Part shown: positions 56,270 through 64,000 of the stretch, in pieces | Layout: the number at the start of each line of letters is the position of its first letter | Numbering within the stretch: the stretch's first letter is position 1 | Assembly (NCBI RefSeq): GCF_029892515.1 | Contig: NZ_JARXVF010000009.1 | Coordinates: 62,001-126,000 of the forward strand | Direction: 5' to 3' | Length of the DNA stretch: 64,000 bases | From: Pseudaminobacter soli (ex Li et al. 2025) | GTDB lineage: Bacteria; Pseudomonadota; Alphaproteobacteria; Rhizobiales; Rhizobiaceae | Made by a program: the position numbers and the translations under genes | Notes under the pieces: model-generated | What the model was told of the DNA's origin: nothing | Seen by the model: the letters and a program-made list of their open reading frames with translations, nothing else | Databases searched by the model: none

Positions 56270-56368
56270 GGTAAACACCTCACGCCTTTGTTCATTTCCA
56301 ACCGTTTTCCCGCTCCCACATCGAGCCGCTGCTGTGCTCCCGAAGAGCGCTAGGAGGAAGTAGTCTAA

Positions 56369-57940
56369 GTGAAGATTGGTGCGTTAAAAGAAATATCCGC
56401 AGGGGAAACGAGGGTCGCGGTGACACCATCTTCGGCCCTGCATCTCGCCAAGCTCGGCCATGAGGTCTTCGTTGAGGCCGGCGCAGGCATCGCCGCGGGT
56501 TTCAGCGACGCCGACTACGAGAAGGCGGGCGTCATGGTGGCACGGTCCGCCGCCGATCTCGTCAAGGCTGTCGATACGGTGGTGAAGGTACGCCAGCCAG
56601 ACGAAGTCGAACTAAGGCGCATGAAAAACGGGCAAACGCTGCTCTCCTTCTTCTATCCCGGACAAAACGAGGCGCTGCTGAAGCTCGCCGGAGAGCTGGG
56701 CGTGACCGCAATCGCCATGGACATGGTGCCGCGCATCAGCCGCGCGCAGAAGATGGATGCGTTGTCCTCGATGGCCAACATCGCCGGCTACCGAGCGGTC
56801 ATCGAGGCGGCCAACAATTTTGGGCGCTTCTTCACCGGCCAGGTAACGGCCGCCGGCAAGGTGCCGCCGGCCAAGGTGCTGGTCATCGGCGCCGGCGTCG
56901 CGGGCCTGGCCGCGATTGGCGCCGCGCGCAGTCTCGGCGCCATCGTCCGCGCCTTCGACGTGCGGCCGGAAGTGGCCGAGCAGATTGAATCGATGGGCGG
57001 CGAATTCCTGTTCCTCGACTTCTCCGACCAGCAGGACGGCGCTTCGACGGGCGGCTATGCGGCGCCGTCATCTCCCGCATTTCGCGCCAAGCAGCTCGAA
57101 CTGTTCCGCTCCCAGGCACCTGAGGTCGACGTGGTCATCACAACGGCGCTGATCCCGGGCCGCGACGCTCCTAAGCTCTGGACCGCCGACATGGTGGCCG
57201 CCATGAAGACCGGCTCGGTCGTCGTGGATCTGGCTGCCGAGCGCGGCGGCAATTGCGATCTGACGGTTCCGAACGAAAAGATCGTCACCGACAACGGGGT
57301 CACCGTCGTCGGATACACGGATTTCCCGAGCCGAATGGGCGCACAGGCCTCGGAGCTCTACGCCAACAACATCCGGCATTTCATTGCCGACCTCACGCCC
57401 GGCAAGGACGGCATCGTCAACCACAATATGGAAGATGACGTGATCCGCGGCGCGACGGTCACGCATAATGGGGCGATCACCTTCCCGCCGCCGTCGCCAA
57501 AGGTCGCCGCCATCGCCGCACAAAAGCCGAAGGCAAAAACCAAGGAGACCACAGCTGAGGAGCGCCGGGCCAGGGAGCTCGCAGATTTTAAGGCGCAAAC
57601 CCGTTCGCAGTTCAGCCTGCTCGGCATTGGCGCGGTGTTGATGCTGATCGTCGGCCTTTATGCCCCACCGAGCTTCCTGAGTCACTTTATCGTCTTCGTG
57701 CTCGCCTGCTTCGTCGGTTTCCAGGTGATCTGGAACGTCAGACATTCGCTGCACACGCCCCTGATGGCCGTCACCAACGCGATTTCCGGCATCATCATCC
57801 TGGGCGCGCTCCTGCAGATCGGGCTCGGCTCTCGGACGGTCGTCGTCCTCTCCGCCATCTCGGTACTGATCGCCACGATCAACATTGTCGGCGGCTTCCT
57901 TGTCACCCGGCGAATGCTCGCCATGTTCCAGAAGTCGTAA
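56369..57940 (+). CDS. pntA: NAD(P) transhydrogenase alpha subunit
   Basis: Proton-translocating transhydrogenase subunit; it carries the NAD(H)-binding domain I and part of the membrane domain. The NAD loop is [18 protein letters not shown] (near residue 174), and four C-terminal helices lie at about residues 415-520. At 523 residues the subunit is of the unsplit E. coli type, not the PntAA/PntAB split that is common in Rhizobiales. The GTG start at 56369 has a strong AGGAGG 12 bases upstream; the short K-I-G-A-L-K opening matches the family. Confidence 0.92.
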   Translation: MKIGALKEISAGETRVAVTPSSALHLAKLGHEVFVEAGAGIAAGFSDADYEKAGVMVARSAADLVKAVDTVVKVRQPDEVELRRMKNGQTLLSFFYPGQNEALLKLAGELGVTAIAMDMVPRISRAQKMDALSSMANIAGYRAVIEAANNFGRFFTGQVTAAGKVPPAKVLVIGAGVAGLAAIGAARSLGAIVRAFDVRPEVAEQIESMGGEFLFLDFSDQQDGASTGGYAAPSSPAFRAKQLELFRSQAPEVDVVITTALIPGRDAPKLWTADMVAAMKTGSVVVDLAAERGGNCDLTVPNEKIVTDNGVTVVGYTDFPSRMGAQASELYANNIRHFIADLTPGKDGIVNHNMEDDVIRGATVTHNGAITFPPPSPKVAAIAAQKPKAKTKETTAEERRARELADFKAQTRSQFSLLGIGAVLMLIVGLYAPPSFLSHFIVFVLACFVGFQVIWNVRHSLHTPLMAVTNAISGIIILGALLQIGLGSRTVVVLSAISVLIATINIVGGFLVTRRMLAMFQKS

Positions 57941-57949
57941 GGGGCCAAC

Positions 57950-59401
57950 ATGGAATACGGGCTCACATCCGCAATCTATGTCGTCGCCGCGATCTTGTTC
58001 ATCCTGTCGCTCGGCGGCCTGTCGGGACAGGAAAGCGCCAAGCGCGCCGTCTGGTATGGCATCATCGGCATGGCGCTCGCCGTGTTCGCCACCCTCTATG
58101 GGGCCGGCGCAGGCAATTGGTATTTAACAGTGGCGATGATCGCCGTCGGTGCGCTCGCTGGCTGGTTTGCCGCCAACCGCGTGCAGATGACCGAGATGCC
58201 GCAACTCGTAGCCGCCTTGCATTCCTGCGTCGGCCTCGCCGCGGTCTTCATTGGCATTAACGCGGAACTCACATTGGTGGATGTCATCGCCATCCGCGGT
58301 TCCGGTGCCGCGGAGAACTTCACTGGCTTCGCCGCCGTCCTCGCGCACAAGACGTCCGCCGAGATTGCCATGCTGAAGGTCGAGGTCTTCCTGGGGATCT
58401 TCATCGGCGCCGTCACCTTCACCGGCTCGATCGTTGCCTTCGGCAAGTTGGCCGGCAAAATTGACGGCAAGTCGAAGAAGTATCCGGGTGGCCACGCCCT
58501 CAATGCGGGTGCGGCGCTGATCTGCCTCGCTCTCGGCGTCGCCTACTGCACGGGAGCCGGAATCACGGCCCCCAGCGTCACGGCGCTGATCTTGATCGCC
58601 GTCTTTGCCGGTTTCATCGGTTGGCACCTGATCATGGGGATCGGTGGTGCCGATATGCCGGTGGTGGTGTCGATGCTCAACAGCTATTCGGGCTGGGCGG
58701 CAGCGGCTATCGGCTTCACGCTGGGCAACGACCTCCTGATCGTCACCGGCGCACTGGTCGGCTCGTCCGGTGCGATCCTCAGCTACATCATGTGCAAGGC
58801 GATGAACCGCTCCTTCGTCTCGGTGATCCTCGGCGGCTTCGGCGGCCCGCAGCAATCGACGACTCAGATCGAGGGCGAGCAGGTCGCCATAGACACCGAC
58901 GGCGTGGCAGCGACCCTTAATGAGGCCGAGAGCGTCATCATCGTGCCGGGCTACGGCATGGCGGTCAGCCAGGCGCAGCAGTCGGTCAGCGAACTGACCC
59001 GCAAACTGCGCGCCGCGGGCAAGGAGGTGCGCTTCGCCATCCACCCGGTCGCCGGCCGCTTGCCGGGCCACATGAATGTGCTCCTGGCCGAGGCGAAAGT
59101 ACCCTACGACATCGTGTTGGAAATGGACGAGATCAACGATGACTTCCCCAGCACCGACGTCGTCATCGTGATCGGTTCCAACGACATCGTGAACCCGGCG
59201 GCCCAGGAAGATGCCGCAAGCCCGATCGCTGGCATGCCGGTGCTGGAAGTGTGGAAAGCCAAGACCGTGTTCGTTTCCAAACGCGGCCAGGGAACCGGCT
59301 ATTCCGGCATCGAGAACTCGCTGTTCTTCAAGGACAACACCCGCATGCTTTACGGCGATGCCAAGAAGTCCATTGACCAGCTTGTTCCCATGGTGGGGTG
59401 A
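57950..59401 (+). CDS. pntB: NAD(P) transhydrogenase beta subunit
   Basis: Carries the remaining membrane helices (about nine in residues 1-265) and the NADP(H)-binding domain III. The latter has [37 protein letters not shown] and the [10 protein letters not shown] loop. The 483-residue length is normal. It starts 9 bases after pntA. The complex makes NADPH from NADH at the cost of the proton gradient, or the reverse. Confidence 0.93.
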   Translation: MEYGLTSAIYVVAAILFILSLGGLSGQESAKRAVWYGIIGMALAVFATLYGAGAGNWYLTVAMIAVGALAGWFAANRVQMTEMPQLVAALHSCVGLAAVFIGINAELTLVDVIAIRGSGAAENFTGFAAVLAHKTSAEIAMLKVEVFLGIFIGAVTFTGSIVAFGKLAGKIDGKSKKYPGGHALNAGAALICLALGVAYCTGAGITAPSVTALILIAVFAGFIGWHLIMGIGGADMPVVVSMLNSYSGWAAAAIGFTLGNDLLIVTGALVGSSGAILSYIMCKAMNRSFVSVILGGFGGPQQSTTQIEGEQVAIDTDGVAATLNEAESVIIVPGYGMAVSQAQQSVSELTRKLRAAGKEVRFAIHPVAGRLPGHMNVLLAEAKVPYDIVLEMDEINDDFPSTDVVIVIGSNDIVNPAAQEDAASPIAGMPVLEVWKAKTVFVSKRGQGTGYSGIENSLFFKDNTRMLYGDAKKSIDQLVPMVG

Positions 59402-59464
59402 CCAACCGATTAGGTGCAGGGCAGTCTCGCCCTTAACGGTTGCTGAGGATGGCGGTGGTAAAGC

Positions 59465-59630
59465 TGACCCAGGCCTGTATAAAAAAGTGCCAGAGTTGAC
59501 CATCTCATACGAAGACGCGGCTGAAGTGATCCTCGACAATCTTTCCAAAGGCGGTCGGTTCTCGCGCCGACGCGTCGGGGTCGCGCTTCCGCCCGGTCGG
59601 CGCAACTATAAGGATGACGTGCCACGCTAA
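59465..59630 (+). pseudogene. C-terminal scrap of an NAD(P)-binding oxidoreductase (NmrA/atypical SDR)
   Basis: The frame ends with VPELTISYEDAAEVILDNL and RFSRRRVGVALPPG, the C-terminal part of NAD(P)H-binding atypical SDR proteins, in which an I-S-Y/R-x-D-x-A motif precedes the terminal R-VGVA. No nucleotide-binding N-terminus is present; upstream the frame runs antiparallel into pntB. This is a 55-residue relic. Confidence 0.6.
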
Positions 59631-60036
59631 AAGGCCAGGGAGAATCCTACGCGGCGCGAAGCTGTAAGGGTGGGCCCTTCCTAGATCGTGCCGTAGCCCT
59701 TGGGGGCCTCGATGTCACCGATGAAGTCGAGCCGCAACGCCGATCCGGCCCGCATGATTTATCAATGTCCTATCCTTTCGGTGATTGAAGGTTGGGGAAC
59801 CGGGGGTTAGATTAAGATCAGACCGTGGGCGAGACCGCGGCCGTCGTCGGTGACCTTAATGGATCTTGCTGGGTCTCGTGACGGTCTTTGTCATCTGGGC
59901 GCTGCTGTCCTTGGGTGGGCACCGCATGTCAGCGGTCACGAAATCGGGTGAGGTCCCGGAAAGAATGGAGTGACACCGTCGCTAGGCGTGATTCCTGCCG
60001 CCATAAAAGAGTCGGGGGATTTTGCGCCTTAGATTC
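59631..60036. other. Region of short unassigned gene fragments
   Basis: A 24-codon minus-strand frame at 59681-59755 ends LDFIGDIEAPKGYGTI and has codon-like structure. A plus-strand stretch near 59867-59970 encodes a single hydrophobic helix (LVTVFVIWALLSLGG) and ends SGEVPERME. Neither has a start or an identifiable family. They look like tails of decayed genes. No RNA gene or clear terminator is visible. Confidence 0.4.
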
Positions 60037-60285
60037 CTACGGCATTTGAGCGGCCCGGCACGAAGCGCCCTTCGTACGGGCAAGCGGGACATAGGGTTGC
60101 ACGGACAACCCGAAGGTCGACGTAAACTGCCGGTGGAAATGAAACTTCGAGAAGGCTGCAACACCGCTCACCGTTTCGAGGTCCAGATCATTGTCAAGAT
60201 GCCGGTCAATATAGTCCAGGACCCGCCGCATCCGGGCCGATAGTTTTGAAGCGCCGCCTTCAGTGTCCCTCCGCCGCGGCCACAC
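60037..60285 (-). pseudogene. AraC-family regulator, N-terminal DNA-binding fragment
   Basis: The minus strand encodes RMRRVLDYIDRHLDNDLDL followed by VSGVAAFSKFHFHRQF and GLSVQPYV, the first helix-turn-helix of the AraC domain in the GyrI-linked subfamily. After about 20 more residues the frame departs from the family and stops. The second helix-turn-helix and the effector domain are missing. It is a different gene from the AraC pseudogene at 31756. Confidence 0.65.
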
Positions 60286-60571
60286 CGGTTAGGCGCACGC
60301 AGACATGACGCGCTCGGCCGATCTTCGGGTTTTGTCACGGGTTGCAGAACATCGCCAAGGACCGTCTACGGGCACGCGAGTCTACGTCCTAGTTGCCGGC
60401 CGTGCCAGCCGGGCTCGACAGGACGGTGAGAAGGGAGTCTCTTTCCCGGTTCCTCTTCCTGGCCAAATTGTGGCGCAGCGCCGTGTGCCATCGTAGCCAC
60501 TCAAGGAACCCCGTTCACGATCGCTGCGTTGTTCCCTCTGCCCACGGCTCACTTGGGTGGAGCAAGCAGTC

Positions 60572-60790
60572 ATGTGGTTCGGCGCCTTACTGGTCCTTTG
60601 CGGCGTTGTGGTGCTGGCGTGGTCGATGATCAACCGAGGCCGACTAAGCGAAAGTCACACCGATCCAGTAGCGGGCCAGACGTTAGAGCCTTCGCACCGA
60701 AGCATACGTTGCCCAGGCCGCGCTCAAAACTGGATTGGCGTTCTCCTAATCCTAATCGGAGCTATTATGCTCCTTGCAGGAGCGTTCTGA
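60572..60790 (+). CDS. Small two-helix membrane protein, function unknown
   Basis: A 72-residue protein with a hydrophobic N-terminal segment (MWFGALLVLCGVVVLAWSMI), a polar middle (about residues 22-50) and a second helix (NWIGVLLILIGAIMLLAGAF). ATG 60572 has GGAG nine bases upstream; a GTG at 60557 is the alternative. I do not recognise the family beyond general similarity to small rhizobial membrane proteins. Its stop overlaps the next frame. Confidence 0.5.
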   Translation: MWFGALLVLCGVVVLAWSMINRGRLSESHTDPVAGQTLEPSHRSIRCPGRAQNWIGVLLILIGAIMLLAGAF

Positions 60791-61071
60791 CTACCAAGGA
60801 GCGCAAGGCAGACCATATCGCAGAGAGCTACGAAAAGCGCGGCGTCTCCGAGAAGGAAGCCGAGCGCCGGGCCTGGGCCACAGTCAACAAGGACGACGCC
60901 GGCGGCAAGAAGCCAGGCGGTTCGGGCTGTGGCAAACTCACTAGCAATCCCGCAGCGCATAAGGGCGGTGAGGCGGTGGACGCGCCTCTGCTTCAAGATC
61001 AGCCGCCGAGCGCTGCCAAGAAGGCGGCAGCGACGCTTAAGCGGAATGCCGAACACCGCGCTCACCATTGA
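60787..61071 (+). CDS. Small hydrophilic protein resembling 'plasmid stabilization' ORFs; unusual start
   Basis: The product of about 94 residues contains ERKADHIAESYEKRGVSEKEAERRAWATVNK followed by GGKKPGGSG; the core EKEAERRAWATVNK is conserved in short proteins that are annotated as plasmid stabilization proteins, with no proven function. It is rich in Lys, Glu and Ala and has no membrane segment. No ATG, GTG or TTG fits the expected N-terminus. CTG 60787, four bases after AGGAG and overlapping the previous stop (CTGA), is the best candidate; the start may otherwise have been lost. Confidence 0.55.
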   Translation: MTTKERKADHIAESYEKRGVSEKEAERRAWATVNKDDAGGKKPGGSGCGKLTSNPAAHKGGEAVDAPLLQDQPPSAAKKAAATLKRNAEHRAHH

Positions 61072-61092
61072 TGGGCCCCCGGAGCATTTGTC

Positions 61093-61335
61093 ATGACCAG
61101 GAAGCCTGAGTACCACACCGGGGCGCGCAAACCGCAGCCCGTTACCGGCCCCGATCCGAACGACGATTTTTCTGATAAAGCCGCCGAAAACCGCAAGCCA
61201 CCGTTAGGCATGGGGCTGGCGGAGAAGGTGGACGCGGGCCAGAAGCGAGCGGCTCAGGAATATCGGAAGCGGGCACAAAAGCCGTCTCGCGACACCAGGG
61301 AAGCGCATGCACCCATTCCAGGCGGCAAGCGATGA
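61093..61335 (+). CDS. Small hydrophilic hypothetical protein
   Basis: An 80-residue, strongly charged protein without hydrophobic segments; it is rich in Lys, Arg, Pro and Asp and is probably disordered (MTRKPEYHTGARKPQPVTG... to ...IPGGKR). GGAG lies eight bases before ATG 61093, and the gene follows the previous small gene by 21 bases, so a small operon of three is likely. The function is not recognisable. Confidence 0.5.
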   Translation: MTRKPEYHTGARKPQPVTGPDPNDDFSDKAAENRKPPLGMGLAEKVDAGQKRAAQEYRKRAQKPSRDTREAHAPIPGGKR

Positions 61336-61740
61336 CGTTCGCCAGCGGTCCGCCTAATGCACGTCCGCAATGTCACTCATGTCCCCTTTGCCGCATGCGA
61401 AACACAATAGCGGACCACCAACTATCGACGTTCGAGCCTTGTCCGGTCCGGGGCCGGAAGCCGTCAGTTCGCTTTTGGAACATATTTGGCTGAAGCGGAC
61501 ATTCGGCAAACGGCTCCATGCGGATGTGCCTTTAGCCTTCGCCAATAGAACGAATGACCGGATTTCCGCCGACCGCAATGAGTCTATGCGGGCACCAGTA
61601 TAGGGTGGCAGCTACAGTTCGGTGTGACGGCTCGCGCAGCGCCGGGAGGCAAATCGCGCTAGCGCCGCGGTGCGGACATTTCTGAAGATGACTCAATCTG
61701 AAGCGTGAGGCATTCAACGCGCGCGCAAACCGGGTGAAGA
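61336..61740. other. Intergenic stretch, possibly a dispersed rhizobial intergenic repeat
   Basis: No gene can be supported in these 405 bases. AATGTCCGCTTC-like text read on the minus strand (around 61490-61505) and GGGGACATGAGTGACATT (near 61370-61387) recall dispersed intergenic sequences that give spurious small ORFs in rhizobial genomes. The assignment rests on memory of that style and is weak. No terminator was seen. Confidence 0.3.
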
Positions 61741-62649
61741 CTAGAACATCGTCCCACGCCGGAAGAGGTTTGACGTGCCTGCGTCCTTGAACACATCGAG
61801 TGCCATTGCAGCAAAGACGGCCACGGCACCCAACCCGCGAGCTTCCCGCCGTGCGACCAGATACTCGCCTGCCGCAATCCGAACATCGGAGATGGGGATC
61901 GCACGCAGCCGCGGATCGCGTCCCAATTCCTGATCGAGCACGATACCAATGCCGACCCTTGCTGCGACGGCCTCCTTCACGGCCTCTCTGCTGCCGAGAA
62001 CCAGATGTGGTGAGATTTCAATGGAGTGGCTCGCCAGAGCCGTCTCGAACAGTTGCCGTGTCATTGAGCCGGCCTCGCGTGTCACAAGGCGCTGGCTGAC
62101 AAGCTCGTGAGCCTTGATGTGACTGCGGTCCCACCAGGGGTGCCCCTCGTGCACAAGGATTTGCACCTGCTGACAGACCAGGAGATCGCAGGCGAAATCC
62201 GGGTGCGACGTCGGCATGGTCACGATGGCGACGTCGACCCTGTTCTGCGCAACGAGGTCTAGCAGGCTGCTGGAGTTTTCCAGCCGCACGTCCAGCCGAA
62301 CGCCCGGATGTGCGGTGGTAAACCGTTCCAGAATGGGCATGGCCACATAGGGTGCACATAGGCCGATTGCCAGGTGCCCGACGGCCAAGCTGCGCGCCCC
62401 GTCCACCCGTGCCGCGATGTCATCGAGCATGAGGATGACCTGCCTGACCCTTGGCAGCAGGTCCAGGGCGTCGGGTGTCAGTTCCACCCCGGCGGCTGTG
62501 CGAACGAAAAGCCTGGTCCCGACTGCGTCCTCCAAAGATTTCACATGCTGGGTGATAGCCGGCTGGCTCACCCCCAACGCCTGGGCGGCGGCAGAGAAGG
62601 TGCGATGGCTGGCAACGGAGTGGAAGGCGCGAAGCTGAGCGAGGTTCAT
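61741..62649 (-). CDS. LysR-family transcriptional regulator
   Basis: ATG 62649 (MNLAQLRAFHSVA) starts the classical LysR winged helix with FSAAAQALGVSQPAITQHVKSLE, followed by the effector domain of the CysB/CbbR-like type. The 302-residue length is normal; an earlier start at 62667 is less likely. It is divergent from the ABC operon at 62748 and shares a 98-base intergenic region with an inverted repeat, so it probably controls uptake genes. Similar LysR-ABC pairs occur in 2-aminoethylphosphonate loci, which is one candidate ligand. Confidence 0.87.
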   Translation of the reverse strand: MNLAQLRAFHSVASHRTFSAAAQALGVSQPAITQHVKSLEDAVGTRLFVRTAAGVELTPDALDLLPRVRQVILMLDDIAARVDGARSLAVGHLAIGLCAPYVAMPILERFTTAHPGVRLDVRLENSSSLLDLVAQNRVDVAIVTMPTSHPDFACDLLVCQQVQILVHEGHPWWDRSHIKAHELVSQRLVTREAGSMTRQLFETALASHSIEISPHLVLGSREAVKEAVAARVGIGIVLDQELGRDPRLRAIPISDVRIAAGEYLVARREARGLGAVAVFAAMALDVFKDAGTSNLFRRGTMF

Positions 62650-62668
62650 GACGATCTTCGGCTGCAAA

Positions 62669-62714
62669 ATAAGTTCACATTCATACGGGCGTCACACGAT
62701 TTAGCGAAACTTAT
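62669..62714. promoter_or_regulatory. Spaced inverted repeat in the LysR-ABC divergent region
   Basis: ATAAGTT (62669-62675) and AACTTAT (62708-62714) form a perfect 7-bp inverted repeat 32 bases apart. They lie 20 bases from the LysR start and 34 bases from the binding-protein start. The wide spacing could represent two half-sites of a LysR tetramer; the match is short. Confidence 0.35.
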
Positions 62715-62747
62715 AGCATAGAAGTTCTCGCAGGCTCGGAGTTTTTC

Positions 62748-63719
62748 ATGTCTACCCATTCGTTTTCTAACGTCGCGCGGATCGCCGTTCTGGCTGCCAC
62801 GGCGGTTACATTGGCAAGCGGCACATCACTTGCCGGGGAGGTCGTTCTCTACAACGCCTCGGATAGCGTAAACAGCGCGCTGGTCAGCGCTTTCAAGGAA
62901 AAGCATCCGGACATCGAAGTGAAGTTCGTGTCGGGTTCCACCGGCCCCATCGCCGAGCGCGCCATTGCCGAGAAGGGCAAGCCGCAGGCGGACGTGGTCT
63001 ATCTCGTCAACAACTTCGCACTCGAACAGCTCAAGCAAGCCGGTGTATTCGAGCCTTATGAGCCCAAGGGCTCCAAGATTGCCGCGGAGTTCCGCGATCC
63101 TGATGGCTTCTACAACAAGTATTTCGCCACCACCATGTGCATGGTCGTCAACAAGGAACGGCTGGAACAGAAGGGGCTGCCCATGCCCATGACATGGGAA
63201 GACCTGATCAAGCCGGCCTACAGCAAGGAGATCGCCCTGCCGTCGCCGCTCAAGTCCGGAACGGGTGGGGCAATTCTGTCGACCTTCGTCGACGCCTTCG
63301 GCTGGCCGTTCGTCGAGAACCTCAACGAGAATGTCTATCAGTATTCGGATGGCGGCTCGGGCGGTGCGGCCATGGCGGGCGCTGGCGAAGTTTCGATCGG
63401 CCTGACCTTCGACACGACCTGCTTCCAGACCAAGTCCTCCGGCAAGCCCGTGGATATCGTCTACGGCCGCATCACGCCCAACGTGATGGAAGGCGGCGGG
63501 CTGGTCGCGGGCGGCCCCAACCCGACCGAGGCCAAAATTTTCCTCGACTTCATGGCCAGCAATGACGCGGCCGAGGTCCTGGGCAAGGTCGTCGGCGCTA
63601 CTGCCGCCCCCGGCTATGGCCTCGTCGACCTCAAGGAGATCACCCTCTGGGAAATGCGCCGCCCGGTTGACATGTCGGCCTTCAAGCGCGATTTCGCCAC
63701 CCGCATCCTGAAGCAGTAA
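62748..63719 (+). CDS. ABC transporter solute-binding protein, ferric/2-aminoethylphosphonate-type
   Basis: Periplasmic receptor of 323 residues with a signal peptide ending near residue 29 (GTSLAGE). The fold is that of the AfuA/FbpA/PhnS group: VVLYNASDSVNSALVSAFKEKHPDI, SGSTGPIAERAIAEKGKPQADV, MCMVVNKERLEQKGLPMPMTWEDL and GGGLVAGGPNPTEAKIFLDFM, each cited in part. Ligands in the group include Fe3+, phosphonates and phosphosugars; the pattern here cannot discriminate. Its stop overlaps the ATPase start (TAATG). The ATPase comes directly after it, and permeases presumably lie beyond the window. Confidence 0.85.
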   Translation: MSTHSFSNVARIAVLAATAVTLASGTSLAGEVVLYNASDSVNSALVSAFKEKHPDIEVKFVSGSTGPIAERAIAEKGKPQADVVYLVNNFALEQLKQAGVFEPYEPKGSKIAAEFRDPDGFYNKYFATTMCMVVNKERLEQKGLPMPMTWEDLIKPAYSKEIALPSPLKSGTGGAILSTFVDAFGWPFVENLNENVYQYSDGGSGGAAMAGAGEVSIGLTFDTTCFQTKSSGKPVDIVYGRITPNVMEGGGLVAGGPNPTEAKIFLDFMASNDAAEVLGKVVGATAAPGYGLVDLKEITLWEMRRPVDMSAFKRDFATRILKQ

Positions 63720-64000
63720 TGGCGGACACGGCCCTTCGCCTTGCACCGTCGCGGCCGGCTCCTATCGAGAGCCGGCCGCATCTGGCGGTTCGCAACGTCG
63801 TTAAGGCCTATGGCAAGGGCCGTGCGGTCGACGACGTGACGCTTGAACTCGCCAAGGGCGAGTTCGTGACCCTGCTGGGCGATTCCGGTTGCGGCAAGAC
63901 CACGCTGCTCAGGATCATCGCCGGCTTCGCCCAGCCGGACGGCGGGCGCGTAACGAGGGAGGAGCAGGATGTCACCGACATGCCGCCCGCTCGCCGCCGC
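63719..64000 (+). CDS. ABC transporter ATP-binding protein, 5' part (cut by window edge)
   Basis: ATG 63719 overlaps the binding-protein stop. The 94 codons seen contain an N-terminal extension (residues 1-20), then LAVRNVVKAYGKGRAVDDV and Walker A GDSGCGKTTLLRIIAGF, in which the usual Pro of GPSGCGKTT is Asp. The Q-loop region begins near the edge (EEQDVTDMPPARR). The signature and Walker B lie outside the window. Confidence 0.88.
   Translation, partial: MADTALRLAPSRPAPIESRPHLAVRNVVKAYGKGRAVDDVTLELAKGEFVTLLGDSGCGKTTLLRIIAGFAQPDGGRVTREEQDVTDMPPARRR

Overview
The window reads as a mosaic, accessory-type stretch of a high-GC alphaproteobacterium. A member of the Rhizobiales (Hyphomicrobiales) is the best fit. 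This is inferred from gene families and style: many ABC uptake systems, FadR-type GntR regulators, tightly packed ATGA-overlapping operons, propionyl-CoA carboxylase and PntAB of alphaproteobacterial type, and remnants of ISL3, IS30, a tyrosine integrase and a large serine recombinase. No rRNA, tRNA, CRISPR array or replication origin was seen.

Region 1 (0.1-4.1 kb) holds a cardiolipin synthase with an adjacent endonuclease/exonuclease/phosphatase-fold protein, a 96-codon scrap of dnaK, and an NADPH-dependent FMN reductase. About 640 bases of unassignable sequence follow.

Region 2 (4.1-18.2 kb) is a complete uptake-and-catabolism locus around one GntR regulator. A right-hand minus-strand operon encodes a split transketolase, a class III aminotransferase, two paralogous PotD-like binding proteins, two PotBC-like permeases and a short-chain dehydrogenase. 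A left-hand minus-strand operon encodes a second class III aminotransferase, an amidase, the PotA-like ATPase and an acetylpolyamine amidohydrolase-like deacetylase. Nearly identical AT-rich operator-like repeats lie in front of both operons and in front of the regulator. The probable substrate is an acylated or amidated amine; its identity is unknown.

Region 3 (18.2-35 kb) is rearranged DNA. It has transposase, integrase and serine recombinase remnants, an intact VapBC-type toxin-antitoxin pair, and a 45-base direct repeat (44 of 45 identical) at 20.4 and 30.6 kb. Between the repeats lie a DUF418 membrane protein with a TetR regulator, a truncated proC, a MocR-type regulator that lacks the PLP lysine and is divergent from a TSUP transporter, an MFS exporter, a vsr scrap and a large Gly-rich autotransporter. 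Beyond them are cytochrome b561, an AraC pseudogene with two lesions and a purine nucleoside permease family protein.

Region 4 (35.2-52.5 kb) is a large, mostly intact amino-acid-derivative catabolic island. It combines a polar amino acid ABC transporter, DUF1989, two M24 (creatinase/ectoine hydrolase-like) proteins, D-amino acid transaminase-like and class I aminotransferases, 5-oxoprolinase PxpABC, a D-2-hydroxyacid dehydrogenase, an M20 N-carbamoyl-amino-acid hydrolase, a FAH-family hydrolase, RidA, two GntR regulators and one LysR regulator. A GGTATAC-type palindrome stands in front of its divergent operons. This is the best candidate here for an undescribed pathway.

Region 5 (52.7-64 kb) carries propionyl-CoA carboxylase (pccBA), proton-translocating transhydrogenase (pntAB), a zone of gene fragments, three small genes, and a LysR regulator divergent from a ferric- or phosphonate-type ABC uptake operon that runs off the right edge.
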